DNA of 64,000 nt from Vibrio sp. 14G-20 (GCF_026241515.1 NZ_JAPHPW010000008.1:164326-228325), one strand, 5' to 3'; numbered from the stretch's first letter, positions 54,186 through 62,828 are shown. Translations and numbers: made by a program. The notes: generated from the sequence alone by a model not told the origin.

Positions 54186-55058
54186 ATGGCAAAAACGATC
54201 TCATTGGTACTGGGTAGTGGTGGCGCAAGAGGTTTGGTTCATGTTGGAATCATCCGTTGGCTGATTGAGCATGGCTATCAGATAAAATCTATTTCTGGGT
54301 GTTCAATTGGTGCACTTATCGGTGGTGTTTATGCTGCGGGTAAGTTGGATGAATTTGAAGAGTGGGTGACCAGTATCGACCAATCGGATATGGCGATGAT
54401 GTTGGACTTTTCATGGCAATCGAGTGGCATCTTCAAAGGCGATAAAATCATCGACACACTGCGCGGGTTGATCGGCGAGATTTCAATTGAGGATTTGCCT
54501 ATCCCATATACCGTAGTTGCCGCCAACGTCGCCGATGAAAAGGAGGTTTGGCTGCAATCAGGCTCTCTGTTCGATGCCATTCGCGCTTCTATCTCTTTGC
54601 CATTGTTCTTTACGCCTCATGTGATTAATGGGGAAGCGCTGATTGATGGCGGGGTACTCAATCCCGTGCCGATTGCGCCTACCTTTGGTGACAAGACAGA
54701 CTTTACTCTAGCTGTGAACTTAGGGGGTGAACCTGAAATACTTCAACAGGAAGTGATACCGGTTTCTCTACCAACGAAAGAGAGTAACCTGCATGAGAAG
54801 GTGGTGCATTTTATCGATAATCTCGGTAGCAGTGTAAAAAGTAAAATGAGCTTTAATTTTGCGGCCTACGACATTGCCAACCAAGCGTTTGATGCAATGC
54901 AATCGACTATTGCTCGCCAAAAACTGGCCGCATATCCTGCCGATATTACGCTTGAGCTTCCACGCAATGCTTGTGGCACCTTAGAATTTGATCGCTCACA
55001 AGAGATGATAGACAGAGGCTACCATTTGGCACAGGCTAAACTGGGTAACCGACTTTAA
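54186..55058 (+). CDS. Patatin-like phospholipase (RssA-like)
   Basis: A 290-residue cytoplasmic patatin-family serine lipase. Catalytic elements: oxyanion loop GSGGARG (about residues 9-15), nucleophile GCSIG (Ser at about residue 40), and DGG (LIDGGVLNP, about 155) with the catalytic Asp. The N-terminal MAKTISLVLGSGGARGLVHVGIIRWLIEHGY resembles RssA/RssB-type proteins. The ATG at 54186 is chosen over the ATG at 54177, because AAAGGA is then eight bases away. The next small ORF starts 27 bp downstream and may be co-transcribed. Lipid substrate unknown. Confidence 0.85.
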   Translation: MAKTISLVLGSGGARGLVHVGIIRWLIEHGYQIKSISGCSIGALIGGVYAAGKLDEFEEWVTSIDQSDMAMMLDFSWQSSGIFKGDKIIDTLRGLIGEISIEDLPIPYTVVAANVADEKEVWLQSGSLFDAIRASISLPLFFTPHVINGEALIDGGVLNPVPIAPTFGDKTDFTLAVNLGGEPEILQQEVIPVSLPTKESNLHEKVVHFIDNLGSSVKSKMSFNFAAYDIANQAFDAMQSTIARQKLAAYPADITLELPRNACGTLEFDRSQEMIDRGYHLAQAKLGNRL

Positions 55059-55085
55059 TGTATTTGCTGCTGAATGAGAGTAATT

Positions 55086-55427
55086 ATGGAAACTGAACTA
55101 AAAGATCTGGTAACAAGTAAAGATGTCATCGTACTCACCAGCTCAGAAGTGGCTGCCGTGTCTTGGCTGATAAATGGTTATCAAGAGAACGCCGATATCC
55201 AGATTATCGAGAACGCACACAAGTTAGATACAGAAGCTATTTTGGCGCAATGCCGAAGTAGCCTAAGTGAAAGTAAAAAGGTCATACTTACTGCGCAGTT
55301 TCGCAGCCAGCTCCCTATCATCAACATCGCCTCACTGTGTAATGAGAAGCGCAAATCATTGATCAATATTGAGTTGCTAGGATGGGATGAAGAAAAACGC
55401 CTTCCTCATTCTTATAGTAGTTTCTAG
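55086..55427 (+). CDS. Small protein of unknown function
   Basis: A 113-residue soluble protein (METELKDLVTSKDVIVLTSSEVAAVSWLINGYQ...). Predicted alternating beta/alpha elements (DIQIIENA, KKVILTAQF, SLINIELLGW) suggest a small Rossmann-like or receiver-like fold, with no catalytic motif seen. GAGAG lies five bases before the ATG at 55086; an upstream ATG (55074) is in frame but has no Shine-Dalgarno. It follows the patatin gene closely and may be in its operon. Confidence 0.6.
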   Translation: METELKDLVTSKDVIVLTSSEVAAVSWLINGYQENADIQIIENAHKLDTEAILAQCRSSLSESKKVILTAQFRSQLPIINIASLCNEKRKSLINIELLGWDEEKRLPHSYSSF

Positions 55428-55468
55428 GTCATAAGAGTTTCTAGCTCATAGCGGTTTCTATGTTGAGT

Positions 55469-55489
55469 AAGCCCACGATACATGGGCTT
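55469..55489. terminator. Hairpin between the small ORF and folM
   Basis: AAGCCCA (55469-55475) / TGGGCTT (55483-55489), abutting the folM stop codon; no long T-run on either strand. Confidence 0.5.
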
Positions 55490-56205
55490 CACTTCAAATG
55501 TCTGCCGCCATCAAGGTGCAAGGTTCTTCCTGTCATGTAGTGACTGGCTAATACAAACTTGATGCCATCTATTATTTCCTCAAAGCCCGCTTCTGCGGGG
55601 ATCAAAGCTTTTTGTAGCGCTTTGGTTTTGTATGCCTCGTCGTCATGATCATTAAACTTAATCATAGCTGGAGAGAGGGTATTTACTTTCACCTTGGGAG
55701 CCAACATTGCTGAGAACGACAATGTCAGGTTGTTGAGCGCAGCCTTACTGGCGGCGTAAGCGATGTGTTTTTTACTGCCTTTTTCTGCAACGTAATCACT
55801 GATGTGAATGATGTCTGAGGTTTTATCGCCAGACATCAGTTGGTCTTTTAGCGTTAAATTAACCAGATATGGTACGGTAGCGTGAATCGTCATCATCTGG
55901 TGCATGATGTGTGAGGCATTTTCGCTTGGATTATTCTTGTTCTCAGGTTTCCAGTCGGAAGCGTTGTGTATGACGGCTCTGAGTATCTTATATTCTTGAC
56001 CAACATAATGAAGAAAGTCGTCTAGGCTGCTTTGTTGATAAAAGTCGACTTGCTGCAAATCGGCTCCACTGTCGCGCAACAGTTGCAGTTGAGGATAGTC
56101 GCTGCGGTAGGTGCCAACCACGTTGTATCCATCCGCTAAAAGTTGCTGCGCCAGTGCGAAGCCAAGTCGCTTTCCCACGCCGGTTATTAGTATCGTTTCG
56201 CTCAT
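55489..56205 (-). CDS. folM: Dihydromonapterin reductase (FolM), short-chain dehydrogenase
   Basis: A 238-residue SDR enzyme that makes tetrahydromonapterin from dihydromonapterin and has some dihydrofolate reductase activity. Seen: N-terminal [16 protein letters not shown] (dinucleotide loop TGxxxRxG), HNASDW (NAS motif), catalytic YAASKAALN (Y-x-x-x-K), and [10 protein letters not shown]-terminus. Its ATG overlaps the folE stop by ATGA, so the genes are coupled. The folX-folE-folM grouping is the known tetrahydromonapterin set. Last gene of the operon. Confidence 0.9.
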   Translation of the reverse strand: MSETILITGVGKRLGFALAQQLLADGYNVVGTYRSDYPQLQLLRDSGADLQQVDFYQQSSLDDFLHYVGQEYKILRAVIHNASDWKPENKNNPSENASHIMHQMMTIHATVPYLVNLTLKDQLMSGDKTSDIIHISDYVAEKGSKKHIAYAASKAALNNLTLSFSAMLAPKVKVNTLSPAMIKFNDHDDEAYKTKALQKALIPAEAGFEEIIDGIKFVLASHYMTGRTLHLDGGRHLK

Positions 56206-56840
56206 CGTAAAAACTCAGCTCTAGTTTGAGGGTTAGTTTTAAAAATACCACCAAGCGCGGTTGTTGAGGTTTCAGAGTTTGCATCCATGACGCCTCTGGA
56301 TTTAACGCAATAGTGAGTTGCTTTAATCGTCACGGCTACGTTTTCTGTTTCAACGAGAGTCTGTATCGCAACCAAGATTTGCTGGGTAAGGCGTTCTTGT
56401 ACCTGAGGGCGCTGAGCAAAGAATCGAACAATACGGTTTATTTTAGACAGACCAAGAATCTTGTTTTCAGGGATGTAGGCGACTTCCGCTAAACCATCGA
56501 TGGTGATGAAGTGATGTTCGCACGTCGATGTTAAGTTGATGTCCGATACCTTGACCATTTCATCGACTGACATTTTGTTGTCTATAACACTGATTTTTGG
56601 GAAGTTATCGTAATCGAGCCCTGAAAAAATCTCATGTACGTACATCTTTGCAATGCGATGAGGTGTTTCAGCAAGGCTGTCATCAGTTAAATCCAATCCA
56701 AGCGTACTGACCACTTCCGTTAACAGACCTTTGATGCGGTTGTACTTTTGATCAGGGTTCATTTCGCTCGCTATCATTGGGGTTTCAAGTCCTTTTGCGA
56801 GCAAAGCTTCTCTTACTTTTTCGGCTTCTGTATTCAGCAT
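56202..56840 (-). CDS. folE: GTP cyclohydrolase I
   Basis: Converts GTP to 7,8-dihydroneopterin triphosphate, the first step of folate and pterin synthesis. Seen: [20 protein letters not shown], the zinc/active-site [12 protein letters not shown] (Cys and two His), [23 protein letters not shown] and [11 protein letters not shown]. From the ATG at 56840 the product is 212 residues, close to E. coli FolE (222); GGAGAGAG precedes that ATG. The longer frame (to 56879) overlaps folX and is rejected. It sits 10 bp after folX. Confidence 0.94.
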   Translation of the reverse strand: MLNTEAEKVREALLAKGLETPMIASEMNPDQKYNRIKGLLTEVVSTLGLDLTDDSLAETPHRIAKMYVHEIFSGLDYDNFPKISVIDNKMSVDEMVKVSDINLTSTCEHHFITIDGLAEVAYIPENKILGLSKINRIVRFFAQRPQVQERLTQQILVAIQTLVETENVAVTIKATHYCVKSRGVMDANSETSTTALGGIFKTNPQTRAEFLR

Positions 56841-56850
56841 GACTCTCTCC

Positions 56851-57228
56851 TTAAGAATTATTGTCGCTGTCTGCTTCATAGCTCAGGGTGAGCGAGACAG
56901 AGTCGGCAAAACGTAGCGCATGAGGCTTGTCGATTCTCACTTGAGCGTATCGCACCCACGGATGATCGATACAGATGCCGAGTACATCGCTGGTCAATTT
57001 TTCTAAAAGCAGAAACCTTCCAGATTCAACGTGTTGAATGATCTTCTTGCAGATGTTTTTGTAGTTGAGTGCGTTGTCTACATCATCAGAAAGGCAAAGA
57101 TTGTTAGCGGGATAGTGGATTTCTGCATTGATGACGATGTCTTGCTGCTTAGACTTTTCTTCTTCGTTGAAGCCTATGAAGGTTCTGAGTCTCAGGTTTG
57201 TGATGGTGATGATGGCGTTGTGATTCAT
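56851..57228 (-). CDS. folX: Dihydroneopterin triphosphate 2'-epimerase
   Basis: A 125-residue tunnelling-fold protein that epimerises dihydroneopterin triphosphate to dihydromonapterin triphosphate. [56 protein letters not shown] and [19 protein letters not shown] align well with E. coli FolX (LHALRYADSVSMTLSW). The start at 57228 matches the homologue length; the ATG at 57240 has AAGGA directly abutting it, too close to serve it. Next genes downstream are folE and folM. Confidence 0.88.
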   Translation of the reverse strand: MNHNAIITITNLRLRTFIGFNEEEKSKQQDIVINAEIHYPANNLCLSDDVDNALNYKNICKKIIQHVESGRFLLLEKLTSDVLGICIDHPWVRYAQVRIDKPHALRFADSVSLTLSYEADSDNNS

Positions 57229-57324
57229 AACAGTGTCCATTCCTTAGAAAGTGAAGTCAGTTACGTACTTGTTTTAAGAAAAGATCAGTAAAGTTCAGGC
57301 GTTCGTCCCGCATTAATGTGAAGG

Positions 57325-57822
57325 CTAAATAAAATTAAGCTCGAACGGGATGGGTTCGGTTTTCTGGCTCAACTGGTCGAAGCTTTCCCATAGGTGCTGA
57401 TATGAGATGTCTAGAGTTGGGTGACGTTCTTGTGCGGCAATATCAACTAATGGCCTGAGTACAAAGGCGTATTCGGTGATTTCGCCTCTAGGTAGCTCTA
57501 CGCCATCGATAATGCCTACTTGATTACCATAAAGAAGGATGTCGATATCCATCGTGCGAGAAGCGTAGGCTTTGGTTTGGCGCTTGCGATCGTTCTCTGA
57601 TTCGATTTGATGTAGAACCTTAACCAGCTCTGCAACAGTTAGGCCACATTCAAACCCAACGACTAGGTTAAGGAAGTTATCCCCTTCAAACCCAACAGGC
57701 TCGCAATCGTAGAAATTAGAAATGTGTAGGGGTGCAAAGCGGTCATTCAATGCTTTGAGAGATTCTGTGACGTGGTGTTCGCGGTTAATGTTGCTCCCGA
57801 TGCTGACATAGACGCTGGCCAT
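57325..57822 (-). CDS. folK: 2-amino-4-hydroxy-6-hydroxymethyldihydropteridine pyrophosphokinase (HPPK)
   Basis: A 165-residue pyrophosphokinase of the folate pathway. Seen: VYVSIGSNINREHHV, FLNLVVGFE, and the metal/ATP-binding RTMDIDILLYG (DxD) with the LPRGEITEYAFVLRPLVDI C-terminal region (LPHP-like HPPK motif diverged here). GGAA upstream of the ATG. First gene of the folK-folX-folE-folM run, 84 bp before folX. Vibrios carry another folK elsewhere next to panB, so this may be a pterin-operon paralogue; the second copy is not visible here. Confidence 0.9.
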   Translation of the reverse strand: MASVYVSIGSNINREHHVTESLKALNDRFAPLHISNFYDCEPVGFEGDNFLNLVVGFECGLTVAELVKVLHQIESENDRKRQTKAYASRTMDIDILLYGNQVGIIDGVELPRGEITEYAFVLRPLVDIAAQERHPTLDISYQHLWESFDQLSQKTEPIPFELNFI

Positions 57823-58161
57823 ACTATTTCCTTTTTTGTTTAAGGAACCTATACGTCTAACTCAAGATGAAGATCAGCTATGCATCCGATTAAAGGCAAC
57901 AAGGTAAAAGAAAATCCGGCTTTGCCGCAAATCTTGCCCGTTTTTGAGTTCGGATAAGAATGCTTTGGATCTAGAAAGTACTACGAGTAAAAACTCTGCC
58001 GATGAAGGTTGAGGGCAACAACGTGTTTAAACTCGATCGGGTGAATGCCCGAAATATCTCAGGATTACAGTATTGGGTAATTCAATTTCTACAACGTTCC
58101 ATCTTTGATAGTGATAGAATCCCCGCATCAGAATTATCGAGAATCTAGGTATTTATAAACA
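57823..58161. other. 339-bp divergent intergenic region
   Basis: Holds the promoter of folK (minus) and of the small ORF at 58162 (plus; TAGAAT near 58114-58119 may be its -10). No ORF, hairpin or repeat stands out. Confidence 0.4.
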
Positions 58162-58500
58162 ATGTTTATCCATCACGTTAACGGCATCGACTGGCTGGTG
58201 ATTACAGCTTTTGAAGAACTAAAACCGATGTTTATCGAAGATGCTGGTCCAATTCCATCTTACTTCTCGACCGCCAGTGAATTGAGCCTGATCGACCAAG
58301 CCAAGCGCAGCTATGGTTTTTTGCCGACACTCCGCGGTGTGGTCACAGACACCGGCACATATCAAAGTAAAGATCTTGAAGAAGATTTGAACCCACAGCT
58401 TGCGTGTATCGTTGAAGGGCGTGGCCGAGTGTTTATCTACCACGGCGACTACGTGGCTTTCGTGGATGACGAGCAAACCTTCATTACTCGAATGAATTAA
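58162..58500 (+). CDS. Small conserved-looking protein, unknown function
   Basis: A 112-residue soluble protein (MFIHHVNGIDWLVITAFEELKPMFIEDAGPIPSYF...GRGRVFIYHGDYVAFVDDEQTF). The RGRVFIYHGDYVAFV end resembles a small beta-rich domain. No family recognised. The start has a weak Shine-Dalgarno (TCTAGG region). A family hairpin follows at 58587. Confidence 0.55.
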   Translation: MFIHHVNGIDWLVITAFEELKPMFIEDAGPIPSYFSTASELSLIDQAKRSYGFLPTLRGVVTDTGTYQSKDLEEDLNPQLACIVEGRGRVFIYHGDYVAFVDDEQTFITRMN

Positions 58501-58586
58501 ACATTATTCAGTGGATTTAGAGCGGTTAATTGATTAATTAGCTAATGGGTTAATTAGTTATGGATAAGCTGCTTTGTAGATAAAAC

Positions 58587-58613
58587 AAGGCCTCGCGTGT
58601 GCGAGGCCTTTTT
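58587..58613 (+). terminator. Terminator, copy 5 of the hairpin family
   Basis: AAGGCCTCGC (58587-58596) / GCGAGGCCTT (58601-58610), then TTTG; preceded by GATAAAAC. Confidence 0.88.
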
Positions 58614-58649
58614 GTTTGTATCGAGTCAGGAGAAAAGTCTCTTGAGGTG

Positions 58650-59330
58650 TTACTTTTCTAAATTGTGCTTAATGATTTTTTCCACCACACCATCCATCGT
58701 TCTGCAGCTAATCTCGGGCTTCAAATACAGAGAATGATATTCAATTCCAGTGCGGTCTATATAGGCTGCTTGTAAGCCAGCAGACAATGCACCATGAGTG
58801 TCCCAATCGTGAGTAGCCACAAGGCGAAGGTTTTCAACAGGCTCTTTTAAAGTGTCTGCTGCAAATTGATACACCTCTGAGTTTGGTTTGAAACTGGCTG
58901 TTTCTTCGACGGAAATGATAGTGTCGAAATAATCTTCTAAGCCCGAGTTCTTGATTTGAGAAGTGATTAGGTCGAGGGATGAGTTAGAAAAAGCGACGGT
59001 TTTAAAACCGTTGTTACGCAATTTAAGCAAAGACTCTTTGATATCAGTGTGCGGTGGTAGAGTGGCAAAAGAAGTTAACAAGGCATCTTTGCTTTCTGCT
59101 GTTAAATTACACTTGTACCGTTGTGCAATAGCGTCGAGCGCTGCATTGGCTAATTCAGAAAAAGTAGACTTTACGTTTGTTGCGATGCAAACCGTTGAAG
59201 AATGCAAAAGCTTTGAGAACCAAAGCGATAGTGCATCCTCACTGCCAAATGCTGCTTTAAATTTAGGCTGTAATGACTCCAAATTTAAAACTGTTTCGTT
59301 TATATCAAACAGTATCACTTCTTTTTTCAT
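58650..59330 (-). CDS. Haloacid dehalogenase-type HAD hydrolase
   Basis: A 226-residue HAD-superfamily protein like the type II haloacid dehalogenases. Motif I is ILFDINETVL (nucleophile Asp, with the DxN-x-T variant typical of this subgroup), motif II AFSNSS, motif III Lys in ASFKPNSEVY, and motif IV ATHDWDTHGA. Cap domain is between motifs I and II (about residues 20-95). L-2-haloacid dehalogenase is the family name, but many members act on other phosphate-free or phosphorylated substrates; nothing here fixes it. The gene stands alone. Confidence 0.78.
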   Translation of the reverse strand: MKKEVILFDINETVLNLESLQPKFKAAFGSEDALSLWFSKLLHSSTVCIATNVKSTFSELANAALDAIAQRYKCNLTAESKDALLTSFATLPPHTDIKESLLKLRNNGFKTVAFSNSSLDLITSQIKNSGLEDYFDTIISVEETASFKPNSEVYQFAADTLKEPVENLRLVATHDWDTHGALSAGLQAAYIDRTGIEYHSLYLKPEISCRTMDGVVEKIIKHNLEK

Positions 59331-59526
59331 GCGAAGAACCCAGATTTAATTGAATTTCATACTTACATAATCCGCTGCGATGACCCGGTTTTCAACCTGG
59401 ATTTAAGTAACTTAAGCTTTGCTCTCTAATTAGAAAAGAGGGTTGGAATGAGTCATCGATGAACATGTCACTCAAATCTGGCGTTGCTTACTGAGTTGCA
59501 GGCAACGCCAAATCTGAAATGATTTA

Positions 59527-59579
59527 TTTAGCTTATTTAGCTTATTTAGCTTATTTAGCTTATTAGCTTATTTAGCTTA
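59527..59579. repeat. 9-bp tandem repeat overlapping the metQ-like stop codon
   Basis: TTTAGCTTA repeated from 59527: four full copies, one shortened by one T (59563-59570), and one more full copy ending at 59579. The minus-strand stop codon of the next gene (59577-59579) is within the last copy. Confidence 0.85.
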
Positions 59580-60380
59580 ATTTGCGGCTTCTATGGTGCC
59601 TTTGAAAGTGCTGTCTAAAAAGTCATTGATCTCTTGTGAGTGGTAAATTGAGATGATCTTTTTATACGTTTCATTGTTTTTGTCTTCTTCTCGCGCTGCC
59701 ACAACCATCACAGCTAAAGGTGCGTCTTTTTTCTCTAAGTAAATGCCTTGTTTCTTAGGATCGAGTCCAGCCGACATGACATAGTTCATGGTGATTGCTG
59801 CTGCATCTACATCGTCAAGAGAGCGGGGTAGCTGAGCGGCATCCACTTCAACAAATCGAATGTTCTTCGGGTTATCAACAATATCGTTTAATGAAGCGTT
59901 GAAACCAGCGTTGTCTTTTAATGAAATCAGCCCTGCATCTTCAAGTAGCAATAGTCCACGACCGCCATTCGTTGGGTCGTTTGGAATCGCGATTCGTGCG
60001 TTATCTGGGATAGAGTCAAGCGAAGTGTACTTGTTCGAGTAAATGCCCATACGCATCAAAATTGAGCGTCCGATAGAAACTAACTGGCTATCGTGATTGG
60101 CATTAAAGTTATCGAGAAATGGCTGATGCTGGTAACTGTTCAGTTGGATACTTCCATCGTCCAGTGCTGCGTTAGGGGTGATGTAATCTGAGAATTCAAC
60201 GAGTTCAATGTTAATCCCTTGCTTTGCTGCTTCTTTAGCGACTGCCTGTACAACTTGTGCATGTGGGCCAACAGTCGCCCCAATCTTGATAACAGCCTCG
60301 TCTTTTTTTCCACATCCTGTCACGCCGAATACGAATGCTAATGCCAATAGGGATGCGGTGATTTTTTTGTAGCGGTTCAT
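59577..60380 (-). CDS. MetQ/NlpA-family substrate-binding lipoprotein (orphan)
   Basis: A 267-residue lipoprotein: signal peptide SLLALAFVFGVTGC with lipobox VTGC (Cys23), then the NlpA fold (IKIGATVGPHAQVVQAVAKEAAKQ, DYITPNAALDDGSIQLNSYQHQPFL, IPNDPTNGGRGLLLLEDAGLI, KKDAPLAVMVVAAREED). MetQ binds D/L-methionine for the MetNI ABC importer; no metN or metI is adjacent, so the cargo may be different or it may act alone. GGAG precedes the ATG at 60380. The gap to the DLH gene holds copy 6 of the hairpin family. Confidence 0.88.
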   Translation of the reverse strand: MNRYKKITASLLALAFVFGVTGCGKKDEAVIKIGATVGPHAQVVQAVAKEAAKQGINIELVEFSDYITPNAALDDGSIQLNSYQHQPFLDNFNANHDSQLVSIGRSILMRMGIYSNKYTSLDSIPDNARIAIPNDPTNGGRGLLLLEDAGLISLKDNAGFNASLNDIVDNPKNIRFVEVDAAQLPRSLDDVDAAAITMNYVMSAGLDPKKQGIYLEKKDAPLAVMVVAAREEDKNNETYKKIISIYHSQEINDFLDSTFKGTIEAAN

Positions 60381-60490
60381 AATAACTCCATTTAATTAAC
60401 CAAAAGACGTTTAGGTGTCTGGATGTCTATATTATCTATTTATAAAGTTGGGTCAATAGGTTTGTTAGAAACAAGGTTAGATAGAGAAAA

Positions 60491-60520
60491 CAAAGGCCTC
60501 GCATATACGAGGCCTTTTGG
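60491..60520. terminator. Terminator, copy 6 of the hairpin family (bidirectional position)
   Basis: AAAGGCCTCG (60491-60500) / CGAGGCCTTT (60507-60516). On the minus strand it can end the dienelactone hydrolase transcript: AAAGGCCTCG is followed by TTTG there too. Confidence 0.78.
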
Positions 60521-60587
60521 TTTTGTTGAGTAAGGAATAGGGCAGTCACTCGGAATTTAAAGAAAACGAGTTAGGTTAAGCTGCCTA

Positions 60588-61496
60588 TTAAGAAAGCTTT
60601 TGATTAAAAAACTCAAGTGTACGTTTCCAAGCTAACTCTGCTTCTTCTTCAGCATAGCGACCTGTTGAATCGTTATGGAAGCCATGGTTCACGCCGTCAT
60701 AGATGTAAGCTGTGTAGTCTGCTTCGTTCTCTTTGAGTTCGGCTTCATACTCTGGCCAAGTCGCGTTCACACGTTTATCGATTCCAGCGAATTGGACCAG
60801 TAATGGCCCTTTAACATTCTTTCTTAAATCAGGGGCGGCAGGAGTACCATAAAAGGGAACGCCCGCATCCAGTTGCTCTGGCATTACTGCCGCCAACATA
60901 TTCACGATATAGCCACCGAAGCAAAATCCTACAGCGCCTAGTTTTCCGTTACTTTTTTCATGAGACTTCAAGAAGTTTGCAGCGGCGATAAAGTCTTCTT
61001 CGATTTTCTCTTTGGATAATGATTTTTGCATTGCTCGACCTTCATCATCATTACCTGGGTACCCGCCAAGCGAATAGAGTGCATCAGGTGCAAATGCGAT
61101 AAACCCCGCGGCCGCGAGTCGTCTCGCCACATCCTTTACGTATGGGTTTAAGCCTCTATTTTCATGTATGACCAAGACAACAGGTGCATTACCCTCTAGC
61201 TCTTTTGGTACCACCAAGTAGCCATAGCCTTCTCCGTGTCCCTTAGGCGAAGGAAACTTCTCGTAGGTTGCTTTGATGGAAGGATCGTTGAAAGAGACTT
61301 GCTCTGCCTGCGCATAATTAGGAATCAGTGCAGACGTTAATGTTGTCATGGTTAAGCCGAGTACAGCCAACCCGGATAGACGAGCCATAAACTCTCTGCG
61401 ATCAATCAGGCCGTGCGCATATTCGTCGTACCAATCAAATGCTTCTTGGGGGATAGATCGAGTTGGATCTGATTGAGATTCGGTATTTTGATTCAT
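60588..61496 (-). CDS. Dienelactone hydrolase-family protein with Tat-type signal (copy 1)
   Basis: A 302-residue alpha/beta hydrolase. Near the N-terminus is RREFMARLSGLAVLGLTMTTLTSAL, a twin-arginine-like export signal behind a 37-residue leader. Dienelactone hydrolase elements: nucleophile Cys in GFCFGGY (about residue 199), the acid in GIDKRVNATWP, and the His in GVNHGFHND. It is the near twin of the gene at 62829, differing at about seven residues in 302. A 19-bp tandem duplication lies in its leader. Substrate unknown. Confidence 0.85.
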   Translation of the reverse strand: MNQNTESQSDPTRSIPQEAFDWYDEYAHGLIDRREFMARLSGLAVLGLTMTTLTSALIPNYAQAEQVSFNDPSIKATYEKFPSPKGHGEGYGYLVVPKELEGNAPVVLVIHENRGLNPYVKDVARRLAAAGFIAFAPDALYSLGGYPGNDDEGRAMQKSLSKEKIEEDFIAAANFLKSHEKSNGKLGAVGFCFGGYIVNMLAAVMPEQLDAGVPFYGTPAAPDLRKNVKGPLLVQFAGIDKRVNATWPEYEAELKENEADYTAYIYDGVNHGFHNDSTGRYAEEEAELAWKRTLEFFNQKLS

Positions 61497-61513
61497 AACG
61501 TTTCCTTGTCGTG

Positions 61514-61551
61514 AGTTGTTGGACTAATCAACAGTTGTTGGATTAGTCAAC
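61514..61551. repeat. 19-bp tandem duplication in the leader of hydrolase copy 1
   Basis: AGTTGTTGGACTAATCAAC (61514-61532) directly followed by AGTTGTTGGATTAGTCAAC (61533-61551). The leader of copy 2 has only one such unit. Confidence 0.75.
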
Positions 61552-61574
61552 TATAGTGGAAACTACACCATAGC

Positions 61575-61590
61575 TGAACGATCGCTCAAT
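61575..61590. promoter_or_regulatory. Conserved palindrome at the hydrolase copy 1 promoter
   Basis: TGAACGATCGCTCAAT (61575-61590), an imperfect palindrome around CGATCG, shared exactly with the copy 2 promoter; looks like a TetR-type operator. Confidence 0.5.
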
Positions 61591-61847
61591 AATTTTAGAG
61601 ATGTTTGTGATATCAAAGTACAATAACTTGATGGCAGTCAGATAAAACACGCCCTAGACCTTCCTACTGTGATTTATCTCACGACCTCGATATTTTGCTC
61701 TAAATTTAAGTAATACAATAGTACTTGATCACGGTAAGTCAGTGATTCTGTGGATACAATGCTAAGCATAGAAATTCACAATAATGTACCTCTTTCTGGT
61801 GGCAAGTTCTGCAACAGATAGAGCCGATTACTAGGATAATGAATAAC

Positions 61848-62711
61848 ATGAAAAACACACTCAAAACTTGTTTCTTGGCAGTTGCGGTATCAGTAGCATT
61901 CGGTGCAAATGCAGCAGAGAAGGCTGCTCCTGCAGACTACGTACAATTTCAAGATGTACTGAAAGTCTCTAAACTTCAGGCGTCTGATCCAACAGGAAAG
62001 TCGGGTAACAAATCTGAGTATGGGCTAAACGGTGAGTTTGATGGTTTGGTTTTAGATAGCTTTTACGTAGACAAAGCATCGGAAGCGCTTGTGTTTAAGA
62101 TGCCTGGCTACAAAAATCGCAGCGAAGTACGTATCTACAAGAACTTTAATGTTGGTGAGGCTGACAAGTACTATCATTTGGGTGCTGAAATTCAACCAAT
62201 CAACCCAAGAGCGTCAGTAGCGAACACGGACAAAGCGAAAAATGATGCGATCACATACCTTCAAGTTCATAACGCGGGTAGTGTTTCTGCTGACTTCCCA
62301 GACGGTGTATCTGGAGAAGGATACATTCCACACCCACTAGTGCGCGTAGTTTACGAAGCTGAACGTAGTGGCAAGAACGATTGGTACTGGGCTGTTATTA
62401 AGAACAATGCCGTAAACTGTGGCTCTAAGAGCGGTAATAAGGGTACAGAAGCATGTAAAAATGCTTATTTGAAGCTACCAATTGCACCAATCGCAGCAGA
62501 AGGTACAGACAAGTTTGATATCTATGTTGGTGGCAACAAACTGATCATTAATCACAACGACAAGACGGCAATTAACCACGACATCACTTACTGGAATGAA
62601 AAGAAAAGCTATTTCAAAGCCGGTGTTTATAACCAGTTTAAAAATGGAGAAAGTGAAGCTCATTTCTACAAGTTAACGTACTCTGTAGAAAGCCAGCCAG
62701 TAATCCATTAA
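61848..62711 (+). CDS. Secreted alginate lyase, polysaccharide lyase family 7
   Basis: Depolymerises alginate by beta-elimination. A 287-residue protein with a signal peptide (LKTCFLAVAVSVAFGANA) and a single PL7 jelly-roll. The three family motifs are present: RSEVR (about residue 92), QVH (about 141), and YFKAGVYNQF near the C-terminus (about 253). Two Cys (NCGSKS and EACKNAY) likely form a disulfide. No carbohydrate-binding module. The ATG at 61848 is preferred over one at 61839 only on spacing from AGGA (61833-61836), so the start is uncertain by 3 codons. It is flanked by the two dienelactone hydrolase copies. Confidence 0.92.
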   Translation: MKNTLKTCFLAVAVSVAFGANAAEKAAPADYVQFQDVLKVSKLQASDPTGKSGNKSEYGLNGEFDGLVLDSFYVDKASEALVFKMPGYKNRSEVRIYKNFNVGEADKYYHLGAEIQPINPRASVANTDKAKNDAITYLQVHNAGSVSADFPDGVSGEGYIPHPLVRVVYEAERSGKNDWYWAVIKNNAVNCGSKSGNKGTEACKNAYLKLPIAPIAAEGTDKFDIYVGGNKLIINHNDKTAINHDITYWNEKKSYFKAGVYNQFKNGESEAHFYKLTYSVESQPVIH

Positions 62712-62730
62712 TCATTTGATTGGATCAATA

Positions 62731-62760
62731 CAAGACCTCGTATGTGCGAGGTCTTGTTGT
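62731..62760 (+). terminator. Terminator of the alginate lyase, divergent copy 7 of the hairpin family
   Basis: CAAGACCTCG (62731-62740) / CGAGGTCTTG (62747-62756), then TTGTTT; same design with two compensatory changes. Confidence 0.85.
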
Positions 62761-62828
62761 TTCTAAGCAGGCTTAATTAGCTCACTGATAATTGAACATT
62801 GAACAGAAACAAGTTTTCTAATAACCAA

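Noticed and set aside
44083..62760. Hairpin family as integron attC sites
   Set aside because: No attC core consensus (RYYYAAC/GTTRRRY), no integrase, and the hairpins end in T-runs as terminators do.
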